In this document: piece after piece, positions 37,104 through 46,763 of the stretch | Layout of the letters: the number at the start of each line of letters is the position of its first letter | Numbering within the stretch: position 1 is the stretch's first letter | Made by a program: the position numbers and the translations under genes | NCBI GenBank assembly: GCA_945862145.1 | Contig: CAMAXE010000016.1 | Span: forward strand, 1-64,000 | Direction: 5' to 3' | Length of the DNA stretch: 64,000 bases | Source: Klebsiella pneumoniae | GTDB taxonomy: Bacteria > Pseudomonadota > Gammaproteobacteria > Pseudomonadales > UBA5518 | Notes under the pieces: generated by a model | What the model was told of the DNA's origin: nothing | The model's database searches: none | What the model saw: the letters and a program-made list of their open reading frames with translations, nothing else

Positions 37104-38051
37104 ATGAGTGTCCGTCTGGGTGTGGTGATGGATCCCATCGATGCGATCAGTTTCAAGAAAGACAGCACGCTGGCGATGCTGTGGGCCGCGCAGGACCGTG
37201 GCTGGGAGCTCTGGTACATGCGGCAGGAAGACCTGTTCCTGCACGACGGACCGCGCGCCAGGATGCAATCGCTCAGGGTTTTCCGTGACGCCTCGCGGTT
37301 CCACGAACTGGGCCCGGCAGCCGACCAACCACTCGGCGGGCTCGACGTGATCCTGATGCGCAAGGATCCCCCCTTTGATAACGAGTACCTGTATTCAACG
37401 CATGTGCTGGAGGCCGCGGAAAATGAGGGCGTGATGGTGGTTAACCGTCCGCACTCGCTGCGCGACTGCAACGAGAAGCTCTTCGCCACCCAGTTCCCCC
37501 AGTGCTGCCCGCCGCTGCTCGTCAGCCGCTCCGCCGAGCGCCTGCGGGCCTTCCAGAAGGAGCACCGGGACGTAGTGTTCAAACCGCTGGATGCCATGGG
37601 AGGCACACTGGTATTCCGCGTGCGCGAGGGCGACCCCAATCTGAGCGTCATTCTCGAGACGCTGACCGGGCACGGAACGACCACCATCATGGCGCAACGC
37701 TACATCCCCGAGATCGCCAATGGCGACAAGCGCATTTTGATGATCGACGGCGAGCCGGTGCCATACGCCCTTGCGCGTATCCCGGCGGTGGGCGAGACAC
37801 GTGGCAATCTGGCGGCAGGCGGCAGTGGCGAGGCGCGACCGCTCACCGAGCGTGACCGCTGGATATGCTCCCAGGTTGGTCCGGCGCTGCGCGAGCGCGG
37901 TCTGCTCTTCGTGGGGCTCGATGTGATCGGCGATTACCTGACCGAAATCAACGTGACCAGCCCGACCTGCATCCGGGAGATCGACAAGGCCTTCGGCACC
38001 GACATTGGCGGGCAGCTCATGGACTGCATCGCCGCGCGCCTGGGGCGCTGA
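37104..38051 (+). CDS. gshB: Glutathione synthetase
   Basis: ATP-grasp ligase joining gamma-glutamylcysteine and glycine. 315 residues, standard length. N-terminus VRLGVVMDPIDAISFKKDS; other marks are VFKPLDAMGGTLVFRV, IMAQRYIPEIANGDKRILMIDGEP, RGNLAAGGSGEARPLTERD and the metal/phosphate-contacting TEINVTSPTCIREID. The divergent gshB-pilG pair is a conserved gammaproteobacterial landmark. Confidence 0.97.
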   Translation: MSVRLGVVMDPIDAISFKKDSTLAMLWAAQDRGWELWYMRQEDLFLHDGPRARMQSLRVFRDASRFHELGPAADQPLGGLDVILMRKDPPFDNEYLYSTHVLEAAENEGVMVVNRPHSLRDCNEKLFATQFPQCCPPLLVSRSAERLRAFQKEHRDVVFKPLDAMGGTLVFRVREGDPNLSVILETLTGHGTTTIMAQRYIPEIANGDKRILMIDGEPVPYALARIPAVGETRGNLAAGGSGEARPLTERDRWICSQVGPALRERGLLFVGLDVIGDYLTEINVTSPTCIREIDKAFGTDIGGQLMDCIAARLGR

Positions 38052-38059
38052 GACGCGGC

Positions 38060-38929
38060 ATGGCGGGTCGCTACGCGGGCGAGGCCACGGCCGACCGGCT
38101 TAGCTTCGGCTTGCTGGTGGCGCTGGCAGTGCACGCGGGCGTGATTCTGGGCATCGGTTTTTCCTCGCCCGCGCGCGAGGCACCGGCGGCGGCGCTCGAG
38201 ATCACGCTGGCGCCGTTCCCCAGCAGCACGCCGGATGAGCGCCCGGATTTTCTCGCCGCGGCCAACCAGCGGGGTAGCGGTGAAGCCGCCGAACGCATCG
38301 AGCCCCGCGCCGTGCTCGCGCCATCGCGGCCGGCGCAGGCGGCAGAACCGGTTCCGCGTGAAGCCACGCCGAGCCCGCCGCAGCCGGCTGCAACGGATGC
38401 AGCGGTCACGGCAACCCACTCGTCCCGGACACTGGAGCTCGGGCGGGAGCAGTCGCAGCCTGCCGCGACTCCGGCGAGCGGGAGTGCCCGCACGGAACCC
38501 ACCACCACGACCGAAATCGCCTCGCTGATGGCCAGACTGGACGAGCAGGCACGCGCCTATGCGCGCCGTCCGCGCGTGCAGCGGATGACCTCGGCGTCCA
38601 CGCGGGCCACCGAGGACGCGGCCTATCTGCTTGCCTGGACCGAGCGCATCGAGTCAGTCGGCAACCGCAACTACCCGCCCGAGGCGCGGAGCCGGCGTAT
38701 CTATGGCGATCTGCGCCTGCTGGTTGCCGTGCGGGCGAACGGCGGCGTGGCAGACATCAGGGTGTTGCAGTCATCGGGCTACCCGGTGCTCGATAGCGCG
38801 GCCATTCGTATCGTGCGTCTGTCGGCGCCCTTTGCCCCCTTCCCCCCGGAGTTGCGCAAACGCCACGACCTGATCGAGATCATCCGCACCTGGCAGTTCC
38901 GGGCCAACCGGCTCCGCGCAGGCGAGTGA
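38060..38929 (+). CDS. TonB-family energy transducer protein
   Basis: A 289-residue TonB-like protein from ATG 38060. It has one N-terminal membrane helix (LSFGLLVALAVHAGVILGIGF, about residues 16-38), a long Pro/Ala/Thr-rich periplasmic linker, and a C-terminal TonB domain (about 200-289: NYPPEARSRRIYGDLRLLVAVRANGGVADIRVLQSSGYPVLDSAAIRIV). It lies 8 bp after gshB, the usual place of tonB3-type genes near pil genes in pseudomonads, where it has been tied to twitching. No exbBD is nearby. Confidence 0.9.
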   Translation: MAGRYAGEATADRLSFGLLVALAVHAGVILGIGFSSPAREAPAAALEITLAPFPSSTPDERPDFLAAANQRGSGEAAERIEPRAVLAPSRPAQAAEPVPREATPSPPQPAATDAAVTATHSSRTLELGREQSQPAATPASGSARTEPTTTTEIASLMARLDEQARAYARRPRVQRMTSASTRATEDAAYLLAWTERIESVGNRNYPPEARSRRIYGDLRLLVAVRANGGVADIRVLQSSGYPVLDSAAIRIVRLSAPFAPFPPELRKRHDLIEIIRTWQFRANRLRAGE

Positions 38930-38972
38930 GTCACGCTTGCACGGTCGGCGCGCGGGGTCGCAGAATGAAGCC

Positions 38973-39530
38973 ATGCCAGAGTCATTGCGCAACCAATTTC
39001 TGATCGCCATGCCCGGCATGGAAGATCCCAACTTCGCACACAGCATCACCTACCTCTGGGAGCACTCGGAGGAGGGCGCGATGGGGCTGGTCATCAACCG
39101 GGCCCTGGACCTCTGTTACGACGAGATCTTCGACCAGCTCGATATCGAGGATTTCACGCGCGGCAACCCGTCCAGAGTGCTCTCGGGCGGCCCCGTGCAG
39201 ACCGATCGCGGCTTCGTATTACACCGCAACACGGCGCGGCAGTGGCACTCCACGCTGCCGCTGAGCGAGGAGATCAGCCTCACCACCTCGCGCGACATCC
39301 TCGAGGCCATGGCGCGCGGCCAGGGCCCGCAGGATGTGCTGCTCGCGCTGGGCTATGCAGGCTGGGGCCCGGGGCAACTCGAGCGCGAGATTGCCGAGAA
39401 CGCCTGGCTCACGCTGCCGGCACTGCCCGCGATACTTTTCGCTGTGCCGGTCGAGCGGCGCGCCCATGCCGCGGCGCTGCACTTCGGTATCAACCTGGAT
39501 CTACTCAGCAGCGTGCACGGCACCGCCTGA
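38973..39530 (+). CDS. algH: YqgE/AlgH family protein
   Basis: A 185-residue member of UPF0301 from ATG 38973 (MPESLRNQFLIAMPGM). Family signatures: AHSITYLWEHSEEGAMGLVINRAL, VLSGGPVQTDRGFVLH, ALGYAGWGPGQLEREIAENAW. The biochemical role is not settled; in Pseudomonas it affects alginate and stress phenotypes. It precedes ruvX by six bases, a near-universal gammaproteobacterial pairing. Confidence 0.94.
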   Translation: MPESLRNQFLIAMPGMEDPNFAHSITYLWEHSEEGAMGLVINRALDLCYDEIFDQLDIEDFTRGNPSRVLSGGPVQTDRGFVLHRNTARQWHSTLPLSEEISLTTSRDILEAMARGQGPQDVLLALGYAGWGPGQLEREIAENAWLTLPALPAILFAVPVERRAHAAALHFGINLDLLSSVHGTA

Positions 39531-39536
39531 ACGACG

Positions 39537-39950
39537 ATGGCGGGGATAGTCATTGCCTTCGATTTCGGGCTCCGGCGCATCGGTGTCGCCGTGGGTAATG
39601 GCATCACCGGAACTGCGAGCGCGCTTGCGCCACTGGGCGCGCGCGACGGCAATCCCGACTGGGAGGCGATCAGGCGGTTGATCAAGGAATGGGGGCCCGA
39701 GCAACTGCTGGTGGGGTTGCCGCTCAACATGGACGGCACCCCGAGCGAGATGAGCTCGCGTGCCGAGCGCTTCGCGCGCCGGCTGGAGGGGCGTTTCGGG
39801 TTGCGTTGCGCGCTGATGGACGAGCGGCTGAGCAGTTTCGAGGCCCGCGGACTGATCGCCGATGCACAGGCCAATGCCTCGACCGACAGCGTGGCGGCCT
39901 GCCTGGTGCTGGAGAGCTGGCTGGGGCGCAAGGATCCGCAGCCGAACTGA
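39537..39950 (+). CDS. ruvX: Putative pre-16S rRNA nuclease / Holliday junction resolvase-like YqgF
   Basis: A 137-residue RNase H-fold protein. Acidic active-site residues are in IAFDFGLRRIGVAVGN, LMDERLSSFEA and the late NASTDSVAACLVLESWL. Family members process the 5' end of 16S rRNA and were once proposed as resolvases. It closes the gshB-tonB-algH-ruvX run and is convergent with pilU. Confidence 0.93.
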   Translation: MAGIVIAFDFGLRRIGVAVGNGITGTASALAPLGARDGNPDWEAIRRLIKEWGPEQLLVGLPLNMDGTPSEMSSRAERFARRLEGRFGLRCALMDERLSSFEARGLIADAQANASTDSVAACLVLESWLGRKDPQPN

Positions 39951-39953
39951 AGA

Positions 39954-41123
39954 TCAGCGCTTGGGGTAGAGCTGACCCTTGTCCTTCTCGTGTTCGATGG
40001 ACAGCGAGGCGCCGCGCCCCATGCCACCGGAGTGCGTCCCCATCTTGATCATCAGGCGCAGGTTGTTCTGCGAGTCGGCATACGCCAGCGCGTGCTCGTA
40101 GGAAATGATGCCGTCCATGTAGAGCTGGTAGAGAGACTGGTCAAAGGTCTGCATGCCGAGCGCGGTAGAGCGCTCCATCAGCTCCTTGAGCGCGTGCACC
40201 TCGCCCTTGCGGATGAGGTCCGAGACCAGCGGGGTGTTGATCAGAACCTCGATTGCGGCACGCCGCGCCAGCCCGTCAACGGTGGGAATCAGCTGCTGGG
40301 CGATCAAGGCCCTCAGGTTCAGCGAGAGGTCCATCCAGAGCTGGTCGCGCGCATCGGCAGCGAAGAAATTCTGGATGCGATCCAGCGCCTGGTTGGCGTT
40401 GTTGGCGTGCAGCGTGGCAAGGCACAAGTGACCCGTCTCGGCGAAGGTGATCGCGTGCTGCATGGTGTCGCGCGAGCGGATCTCCCCGATCAGGATCACG
40501 TCCGGAGCCTGACGCAGCGTGTTCTTCAGGGCAATGTCGAAGCTCTCGGTGTCGATGCCGACCTCGCGCTGCGTGACGATGCACTTCTGGTGCTGATGGA
40601 CGAACTCGATCGGATCCTCGATGGTGATGATGTGACCGGAGGAGTTGCGATTGCGCTGACCGATCATGGCTGCGAGCGAGGTCGACTTTCCGGTGCCGGT
40701 TGCGCCCACGAAGATGATCAACCCGCGCTTGGTCATCGCGAGCTCGTTCACGATGGGCGGGAGCTGGAGTTCCTCGACCGTAGGAATCTTGGTCTCGATG
40801 CGCCGCAGCACCATGCCTGCGAGATTGCGCTGGTAAAAGGCGCTGACCCGAAAGCGGCCTATGCCGCGCGAACTGATGGCGAAATTGCACTCGTGCGAGC
40901 GGACGTACTCCTTGCGCTGGCTCTCGCTCATGATGCTGAGAACCAGCTCGCGCGTGCGCTCGGGGGTGAGCGGGGTGTCGTCAATCGGGTGCAGCTTGCC
41001 GTGCACCTTGATGCAGGGCGCGACCCCGGCCGTGACGAAAAGGTCGGAGGCCTTCTTCTCGGCCATCCGGAGAAGCATGTCCTGGACTTCGATGTCCTTC
41101 TTGGCCGGGGCTGCAGTATCCAT
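39954..41123 (-). CDS. pilU: Type IV pilus retraction ATPase PilU
   Basis: A 389-residue secretion-superfamily ATPase. Walker A is GATGTGKSTSLAAMI, followed by the Asp box TIEDPIEFVHQH, Walker B (VILIGEIRSRDTMQHA) and the His box (GHLCLATLHANNA). The C-terminal tail beyond residue 345, ending in KGQLYPKR, distinguishes PilU from PilT. It starts 35 bp after pilT on the same strand and assists PilT-driven retraction. Confidence 0.95.
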   Translation of the reverse strand: MDTAAPAKKDIEVQDMLLRMAEKKASDLFVTAGVAPCIKVHGKLHPIDDTPLTPERTRELVLSIMSESQRKEYVRSHECNFAISSRGIGRFRVSAFYQRNLAGMVLRRIETKIPTVEELQLPPIVNELAMTKRGLIIFVGATGTGKSTSLAAMIGQRNRNSSGHIITIEDPIEFVHQHQKCIVTQREVGIDTESFDIALKNTLRQAPDVILIGEIRSRDTMQHAITFAETGHLCLATLHANNANQALDRIQNFFAADARDQLWMDLSLNLRALIAQQLIPTVDGLARRAAIEVLINTPLVSDLIRKGEVHALKELMERSTALGMQTFDQSLYQLYMDGIISYEHALAYADSQNNLRLMIKMGTHSGGMGRGASLSIEHEKDKGQLYPKR

Positions 41124-41158
41124 GCGTAAAACTCCGTCTGTGCGGGACCCCTGCGGGC

Positions 41159-42193
41159 TCAGAAGTTATCGGGCATCTTGGCCTTCTCGCGGGCCGCGTC
41201 ACGGGTGATCAGGCGCTTGGCAACCAGGTCGGCGAGACACTGGTCTATGGTCTGCATGCCGATGCTGCTGCCGGTCTGGATCGCGGAGTACATCTGCGCA
41301 ACCTTGTCCTCGCGAATCAGGTTACGGATGGCCGGTGTGCCGCGCATGATCTCGTGCGCGGCCAGCCTACCGCCCCCGACTTTCTTCAGCAGCGTCTGCG
41401 AGACCACCGCCATCAGCGACTCCGAGAGCATGGAGCGTACCATCGACTTCTCTTGCGCGGGGAACACGTCGACGATGCGGTCGATGGTCTTGGCCGCCGA
41501 GGTGGTGTGCAGCGTACCGAACACCAGGTGGCCGGTCTCGGCAGCCGTGAGGGCCAAGCGGATGGTTTCGAGGTCGCGCATCTCGCCCACGAGGATGATG
41601 TCGGGGTCCTCCCGCAGGGCCGAGCGCAGGGCCTCGGCAAAGCCGTGCGTGTCGCGGTGCACTTCGCGCTGGTTCACGAGGCATTTCTTGGATTCGTGGA
41701 CGAATTCGATGGGGTCCTCGATGGTGAGGATGTGGTGATACTTGTTGTCGTTGATGAAATCGACCATCGCGGCGAGCGTGGTGCTCTTGCCCGAACCCGT
41801 GGGGCCCGTCACCACCACCAGCCCACGCGGCTCAGAGGAGATATCACGGAACACCTGGCCCATGCCGAGTTCCTCCATGGTGAGCACCTTGGCGGGGATG
41901 GTACGGAATACCGCACCGGAGCCGCGATTCTGGTTGAAGGCGTTGACGCGGAAGCGCGCGACCCCGGGCACCTCGAAGGAGAAGTCAGTCTCGAGGAACT
42001 CCTCATAGTCGCGTCGCTGCTTGTCGTTCATGATCTCGTAGATGAGATCGTGGACCTGCCGGTGCTCCAGAGGCGGGAGATTGATGCGGCGAATATCCCC
42101 GTCGACGCGAATCATCGGCGGCAGCCCCGCCGAGAGGTGAAGGTCAGAAGCGCGTTGCTTCGCCGAGAAGGCCAGGAGTTCGGTGATGTCCAT
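41159..42193 (-). CDS. pilT: Type IV pilus retraction ATPase PilT
   Basis: A 344-residue hexameric ATPase that powers pilus retraction; the length equals P. aeruginosa PilT. The start is ATG 42193 (MDITELLAFSAKQRASDLHLSAG); the open frame far upstream to 42865 lies over yggS. Walker A is GPTGSGKSTTLAAMV, then TIEDPIEFVH, IILVGEMRDLETIRLALTAAETGH and the C-terminal AIRNLIREDKVAQMYSAIQTG, the AIRNLIRE motif characteristic of PilT. Confidence 0.97.
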   Translation of the reverse strand: MDITELLAFSAKQRASDLHLSAGLPPMIRVDGDIRRINLPPLEHRQVHDLIYEIMNDKQRRDYEEFLETDFSFEVPGVARFRVNAFNQNRGSGAVFRTIPAKVLTMEELGMGQVFRDISSEPRGLVVVTGPTGSGKSTTLAAMVDFINDNKYHHILTIEDPIEFVHESKKCLVNQREVHRDTHGFAEALRSALREDPDIILVGEMRDLETIRLALTAAETGHLVFGTLHTTSAAKTIDRIVDVFPAQEKSMVRSMLSESLMAVVSQTLLKKVGGGRLAAHEIMRGTPAIRNLIREDKVAQMYSAIQTGSSIGMQTIDQCLADLVAKRLITRDAAREKAKMPDNF

Positions 42194-42266
42194 TCGAATC
42201 TCCCGGAAACAGTGTGTCGGAACCACAAAGGCGGTGGCGGACGGGCACGGGCCCGCGCCCATCCGT

Positions 42267-42294
42267 ATAATAGCGCAGGCCACCCAGCGGTAAA
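42267..42294 (-). promoter_or_regulatory. Candidate pilT promoter; same A+T box could serve yggS
   Basis: On the minus strand TTTACC (42289-42294), a 16-base spacer and TATTAT (42267-42272) lie 73 bp before the pilT start. On the plus strand the same A+T box reads TATAAT (42266-42271), 75 bp before yggS, but without a good -35. The box may be shared by divergent transcription. Confidence 0.4.
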
Positions 42295-42346
42295 GGCGCG
42301 CGGGGCAGGCAACCCGAATCCAGCCCCCCCCAGCACCAGGCACCTG

Positions 42347-43105
42347 ATGGATAGCATCGCCGACAGAACGCAACAGTTGCTCGCCGAGACCGCTCGCCTT
42401 GCGAGGGCAAGCGGGCGCGTGGCGGATGCGGTGACGTTGGTCGGCGTGTCGAAAACCCAGACCGCCGAGCGAATCCGTGAAGCGGTGGCCGCAGGCTTGC
42501 GCCACGTCGGCGAGAACTATGTGCAGGAGGCCTTGCCCAAACTCGCGGCGCTGGCGGACCTCCCGGTGACGTGGCATTTCGTGGGTCGTTTGCAAGCCAA
42601 TAAGACGGCCGTGATTGCCGCATCCTTCGACTGGGTGCATGCCATCGACCGGCTGCGCATCGCCCAGCGACTTAACGATCAACGTCCCGAGGACAAAGGC
42701 CCGCTCGACTGCTGTATCGAAGTCAACCTGAGCGGCGAGGAGACCAAAGGTGGGGCGACACCCGCCGAACTCCCCGCCCTCGCGGCGGCCATTGCAGGGA
42801 TGCCGCGTTTGCGCCTGCGTGGTCTGATGGCGCTGCCGGCGGCTACGCCCGACCCGCTGGCACAACGCGAGCCCTTTGCGCGTTTGCGCCGGCTGCTGGA
42901 GGAACTACGCATCGCACACCCGCAGCTCGACACGCTGTCGATGGGCATGAGCGCCGACATAGAGGCCGCGATCACCGAGGGCGCCACGATGGTGCGTATC
43001 GGGACGGCTTTGTTCGGGGTGCGCCCGCCACGCGAGGCTCCGCAGGAGGCCCTGCCACGAGAGCCACATGGGCCGCATGAGCCACAAACCGGAGCAACCC
43101 TATGA
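42347..43105 (+). CDS. yggS: PLP homeostasis protein YggS (PLPBP/COG0325)
   Basis: A 252-residue PLP-binding TIM-barrel protein with Lys36 in LVGVSKTQT as the Schiff-base residue. Other marks are HVGENYVQEALPK, WHFVGRLQANK, LSMGMSADIEAAI and MVRIGTALFG. It buffers PLP and affects amino-acid pools; no enzymatic reaction is known. The C-terminal tail of about 25 residues is Pro/Glu/His-rich. It overlaps proC by 4 bp. Confidence 0.96.
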   Translation: MDSIADRTQQLLAETARLARASGRVADAVTLVGVSKTQTAERIREAVAAGLRHVGENYVQEALPKLAALADLPVTWHFVGRLQANKTAVIAASFDWVHAIDRLRIAQRLNDQRPEDKGPLDCCIEVNLSGEETKGGATPAELPALAAAIAGMPRLRLRGLMALPAATPDPLAQREPFARLRRLLEELRIAHPQLDTLSMGMSADIEAAITEGATMVRIGTALFGVRPPREAPQEALPREPHGPHEPQTGATL

Positions 43106-43926
43106 ACGCTTCCTCCATCGCCTTCGTGGGCGGCGGCAACATGGCAGGCAGCCTGGTAGGCGGCTTGCTCGCCCGCGGCTGGGGAGCGACGAACATCCGG
43201 GTGAGCGACCCCGAAGAGGCCTCGCTCGCGCGGCTTGCACACCTGGGTGTGGCAACGTTCAACGACAACGCCGCTGCGGTGAGCGGTGCCGATATCGTGG
43301 TGCTGGCCGTGAAGCCGCAGATGATGCGCAACGCCTGCCTGGACATCCGCGAGGCGGTTGGCGTCGACAGACCACTGGTGATCTCGATTGCAGCCGGCAC
43401 GGCCATCACCTCGATCGCCACATGGCTGGGGGAGGACACGGCTGTCGTGCGCTGCATGCCGAACACGCCGGCGATGCTGCAGTGCGGTGCCACGGTGCTG
43501 TTTGCCAACGCGCATGTGCGCCCGGAACAGCGCCGGGTCGCCCACGAGGTGCTGGAGAGCGTTGGCTATGCTGCGTGGGTGGATCGGGAGGAACTGCTGC
43601 ACGCCGTGACCGCGCTGTCGGGCAGCGGCCCGGCCTACGTGTTCCTGCTCATCGAGGCGATGCGGCGCGCGGGCGAGATGCTCGGTCTGGACCCGGAACT
43701 TGCGGCCCGGCTGGCGGGACAGACCGCGCTCGGGGCGGCACGAATGGCGCTCGAGGGTGATGTCGATGTCATCGAGCTGCGCCGGCGGGTTACCTCGCCG
43801 GGAGGAACCACCGAGCGGGCTATCCGGGCCTTCGAGCAGGCGGGCCTGCGCGGCATCGTCGAGACCGCGATGACCGCAGCCTGCGATCGCTCGCGGGAGC
43901 TTGCAGATGAAGGCGCTTCGGGCTGA
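43102..43926 (+). CDS. proC: Pyrroline-5-carboxylate reductase
   Basis: Last step of proline synthesis, NAD(P)H-dependent. 274 residues. The Rossmann motif is IAFVGGGNMAGSLVGGLL; then VVLAVKPQMM, VRCMPNTPAMLQCGATVL, ALSGSGPAYVFLLIEAM and the signature RRRVTSPGGTTERAIRAFE. It is coupled to yggS by an ATGA overlap and followed by yggT. Confidence 0.97.
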   Translation: MNASSIAFVGGGNMAGSLVGGLLARGWGATNIRVSDPEEASLARLAHLGVATFNDNAAAVSGADIVVLAVKPQMMRNACLDIREAVGVDRPLVISIAAGTAITSIATWLGEDTAVVRCMPNTPAMLQCGATVLFANAHVRPEQRRVAHEVLESVGYAAWVDREELLHAVTALSGSGPAYVFLLIEAMRRAGEMLGLDPELAARLAGQTALGAARMALEGDVDVIELRRRVTSPGGTTERAIRAFEQAGLRGIVETAMTAACDRSRELADEGASG

Positions 43927-43950
43927 CAGAACCACAGGAGAGCAGGCGAC

Positions 43951-44538
43951 ATGAACCTTTTGAGCGAAATTTTCAATTACCTGATCCAGACTGCACTCAG
44001 CCTGTTCCTGTTTGCCGTGCTCATCAGGCTGATGCTGCAGCTGGCACAGGCTGACTTCTACAACCCCATCTCGCAGTTCGTTGTGCGGGCGACCAACCCC
44101 CTGCTGCTGCCGCTGCGCCGTTTGATACCGGCCATCGGCAAGCTCGATACCGCCTCGGTGGTGCTTGCGCTGCTGGTGCAGACAACGTCGATCATCGCCT
44201 CGCTGGCGCTGATGGGTTACCGCCCGGCGAACCTGCTGATCCTCCTGGTCTGGAGCCTGATCGGTGTGCTCTCACTGGCAGTCAATCTGTTTTTCTTCGC
44301 GATCCTGGGCCTGATCATCTGCAGCTGGATCGCGCCACAGACCAACCACCCGGCGCTCGCGCTGCTGCAGCAGCTGACCGAGCCAGTAATGGGGCCATTC
44401 CGGCGCCTGGTGCCACCGATCGGCGGGCTGGACCTCTCGCCCATACTGGTTTTCGTTGTGATCAACGTGCTGGGCAAGCTGCTCTCGGGCATGGCCGCGC
44501 AGTTCGGCATGCCTCCGGGAATCGTACCCGGCCTGTGA
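43951..44538 (+). CDS. yggT: YggT family membrane protein
   Basis: A 195-residue integral membrane protein with two YGGT repeats. Each has a hydrophobic helix followed by an amphipathic NPLLLPLRRLIP or PVMGPFRRLVPPIGGLD signature, with further helices between. The role is linked in other bacteria to membrane organisation or osmotic tolerance, but is not established here. The position after proC is conserved. Confidence 0.94.
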   Translation: MNLLSEIFNYLIQTALSLFLFAVLIRLMLQLAQADFYNPISQFVVRATNPLLLPLRRLIPAIGKLDTASVVLALLVQTTSIIASLALMGYRPANLLILLVWSLIGVLSLAVNLFFFAILGLIICSWIAPQTNHPALALLQQLTEPVMGPFRRLVPPIGGLDLSPILVFVVINVLGKLLSGMAAQFGMPPGIVPGL

Positions 44539-44592
44539 CCGGCGCGCTGCCCAGTTGCTAGATTGCCTCCCCTTGCAGAGAACCCCTCCCCG

Positions 44593-45753
44593 ATGTCTAT
44601 CGAGCCGAAGTCCGACAGCGTCGGCATCGTGACCCCCAAGGTCGAGCACTTCGACCAGCCACTGGCGCTTGGCAGCGGCCAGTCGCTGCCGGCCTACGAT
44701 ATCGTCTACGAGACTTACGGCGAACTGAACGCCAGCCGCTCCAACGCCATTCTCATCTGCCACGCGCTGAGCGGCACGCACCACGCCGCCGGGTTGCACA
44801 GCGACAGCGACCGCAAGCCCGGCTGGTGGGATCACTGCATCGGACCCGGCAAACCGATCGACACACGACTCTTTCACGTGGTCAGCCTGAACAACTTGGG
44901 CGGCTGCGCCGGCAGTACCGGACCCGCCTCAATCAACCCGGCAACCGGCCGCCCTTGGGGGCCCGAATTTCCGGTGATCGGGGCGCGTGATTGGGTGGTC
45001 TCACAGGCGCGTCTGGCCGATCGGCTGGGCATCGGGCGCTGGGCGGCAGTGATCGGCGGCAGCCTGGGCGGCATGCAGGCGATGCTCTGGGCTATCGACC
45101 TGCCGGAGCGCATCGCGCACTGCGTGGTGATCGCCGCGGCGCTCAAGCTCTCGGCCCAGAATCTCGCCTTCAACGAGATAGCCCGGCAAGCGATCACGGC
45201 CGATCCGGACTTCCACGACGGCTGGTTTCTCGAGCACGGCAGCGCGCCGCGCCGCGGACTGGCGATCGCGCGGATGGTGGGCCATGTGACCTATCTCTCC
45301 GACGAGCTGATGGGCGACAAATTCGGCCGCGAGCTGCGCAGCGGTTCGCTCACGCAGGATGGGGTGTCCAACGCCGAATTCCAGGTGCAGAGCTATCTGC
45401 GCTATCAGGGCGACCAGTTCGCCGACAACTTCGACGCCAACACCTATCTGCTGATGACGCGCGCGCTGGATTATTTCGACCTTGCGCGCGCGTCCGGCGA
45501 TGATGCTCCCGCGGCATTTCGCCAAGCTGTGGCCCGCTTCCTGGTGATTTCGTTCTCGAGCGACTGGCGGTTCTCGCCGGCCCGCTCGCGGGAGATCGTC
45601 GATGCGCTGATCAGCGCGGGTCGCGACGTGAGTTACACAGAAATCGAAGCCGCGGAGGGGCACGATTCCTTCCTGCTTCCGGTCGCGCGTTACCACGAGG
45701 CGCTAGGGTTGTACCTGAAGCGTGTACACCGGGAGCTCGTCCATGCAGCTTGA
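44593..45753 (+). CDS. metX: Homoserine O-acyltransferase MetX
   Basis: Alpha/beta-hydrolase-fold acyltransferase activating homoserine for methionine synthesis. 386 residues from ATG 44593 (ten codons inside the longest frame). The nucleophile is in [13 protein letters not shown]; other marks are [36 protein letters not shown] and the catalytic EGHDSFLL. It overlaps metW by 11 bp. In gammaproteobacteria with the metX-metW pair the acyl donor is often succinyl-CoA, but motifs alone do not settle acetyl versus succinyl. Confidence 0.95.
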   Translation: MSIEPKSDSVGIVTPKVEHFDQPLALGSGQSLPAYDIVYETYGELNASRSNAILICHALSGTHHAAGLHSDSDRKPGWWDHCIGPGKPIDTRLFHVVSLNNLGGCAGSTGPASINPATGRPWGPEFPVIGARDWVVSQARLADRLGIGRWAAVIGGSLGGMQAMLWAIDLPERIAHCVVIAAALKLSAQNLAFNEIARQAITADPDFHDGWFLEHGSAPRRGLAIARMVGHVTYLSDELMGDKFGRELRSGSLTQDGVSNAEFQVQSYLRYQGDQFADNFDANTYLLMTRALDYFDLARASGDDAPAAFRQAVARFLVISFSSDWRFSPARSREIVDALISAGRDVSYTEIEAAEGHDSFLLPVARYHEALGLYLKRVHRELVHAA

Positions 45754-46330
45754 GCACACCGTTCGCGGCTGGATACGCGAGGGCTCGCGGGTACTCGATC
45801 TGGGCTGCGGTGACGGGCGCCTCCTGCTCGACCTCGCCGCATCGCGCGCCGTCCTTGGCTACGGCCTCGAGATCGACCAGCGCGGCATCGCGCGCTGCCT
45901 GGAGGCGGGGGTCAACGTGATTGAGCAGGATCTCGACCGGGGACTCGGGAATTTCCCCGACCACAGCTTCGACACCGTGATCATGACCCAGACCCTGCAG
46001 GCGGTGCGATTCCCGCACATGGTGCTCGAGGAAATGCTGCGGATCGGACGCCAGTGCGTCATCACCTTCCCCAATTTCGGCAACTGGCGCTGCCGGCTGC
46101 AGCTGGGCGGTGGCGGGCATATGCCAGTGTCACGCTTCCTGCCGTACGCGTGGTATGACACACCGAACATACACTTCTGCACGGTCCTCGACTTCGAAGC
46201 GCTGTGTCGCAGCAAGGAAATCCGCATCGCAGACCGCGTCGTGCTCGACGCGGGAGACTCCGAGTCACTCGCCACGCGCTTGCTGCCAAACCTCTTTGGC
46301 ATGACCGCCATTTACCGGGTGACGCGATGA
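45743..46330 (+). CDS. metW: Methionine biosynthesis protein MetW
   Basis: A 195-residue SAM-methyltransferase-fold protein. The start is ATG 45743 ([11 protein letters not shown]), giving an 11-bp overlap with met[17 protein letters not shown] is the nucleotide-binding loop; [23 protein letters not shown] and [20 protein letters not shown] are MetW signatures. MetW forms a complex with MetX and is required for its activity in several proteobacteria. Confidence 0.95.
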   Translation: MQLEHTVRGWIREGSRVLDLGCGDGRLLLDLAASRAVLGYGLEIDQRGIARCLEAGVNVIEQDLDRGLGNFPDHSFDTVIMTQTLQAVRFPHMVLEEMLRIGRQCVITFPNFGNWRCRLQLGGGGHMPVSRFLPYAWYDTPNIHFCTVLDFEALCRSKEIRIADRVVLDAGDSESLATRLLPNLFGMTAIYRVTR

Positions 46331-46761
46331 AACGCCTGCTGGCGCTGGCCGCACTGCTGCTCTCGATCCAATGGCAGAACGCACACGCCGAAATGCGGCA
46401 GTACGGCCGTTATGAGGTCTATTACAGCCTGTTTGCGACCGATTTCCTGCGACCGGAGATCGCACGTGCCTATGGCTTGGTGCGGGCCAATGACCGGGCG
46501 CTGCTTAACATCGCGGTGCGACGCACTGAGCCCACGGGTGGCAGTGTGCCGATCAAGGCGGTGGTGGAAGGCACCCGCAGCGATCTGATCCACAAGCGCG
46601 AGCTCCAGTTTCAGGAGATCGTCGAGGAAGCTGCGATCTATTACCTGGTGGAGTTTCCTTTCCGCAACGAGGAAACCCACTATCTGGAGCTGCGCATTCA
46701 CCCCGAAGGCGATAGCTCGACACTGGACCTGCGGTTCAATCAAACGCTGTTCGTGGATTGA
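46327..46761 (+). CDS. DUF4426 family periplasmic protein
   Basis: A 144-residue exported protein with a signal peptide (residues 1-21, [18 protein letters not shown]). The mature domain is a single beta-sandwich-like unit ([38 protein letters not shown] broken by loops) typical of DUF4426. It overlaps the end of metW by 4 bp and sits between metW and rdgB, a conserved but unexplained position in pseudomonads. Function unknown. Confidence 0.85.
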   Translation: MKRLLALAALLLSIQWQNAHAEMRQYGRYEVYYSLFATDFLRPEIARAYGLVRANDRALLNIAVRRTEPTGGSVPIKAVVEGTRSDLIHKRELQFQEIVEEAAIYYLVEFPFRNEETHYLELRIHPEGDSSTLDLRFNQTLFVD

Positions 46762-46763
46762 GC

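Noticed and set aside
42194-42865. N-terminal extension of PilT
   Set aside because: It would run antisense across yggS; the ATG at 42193 gives the standard 344-residue PilT.
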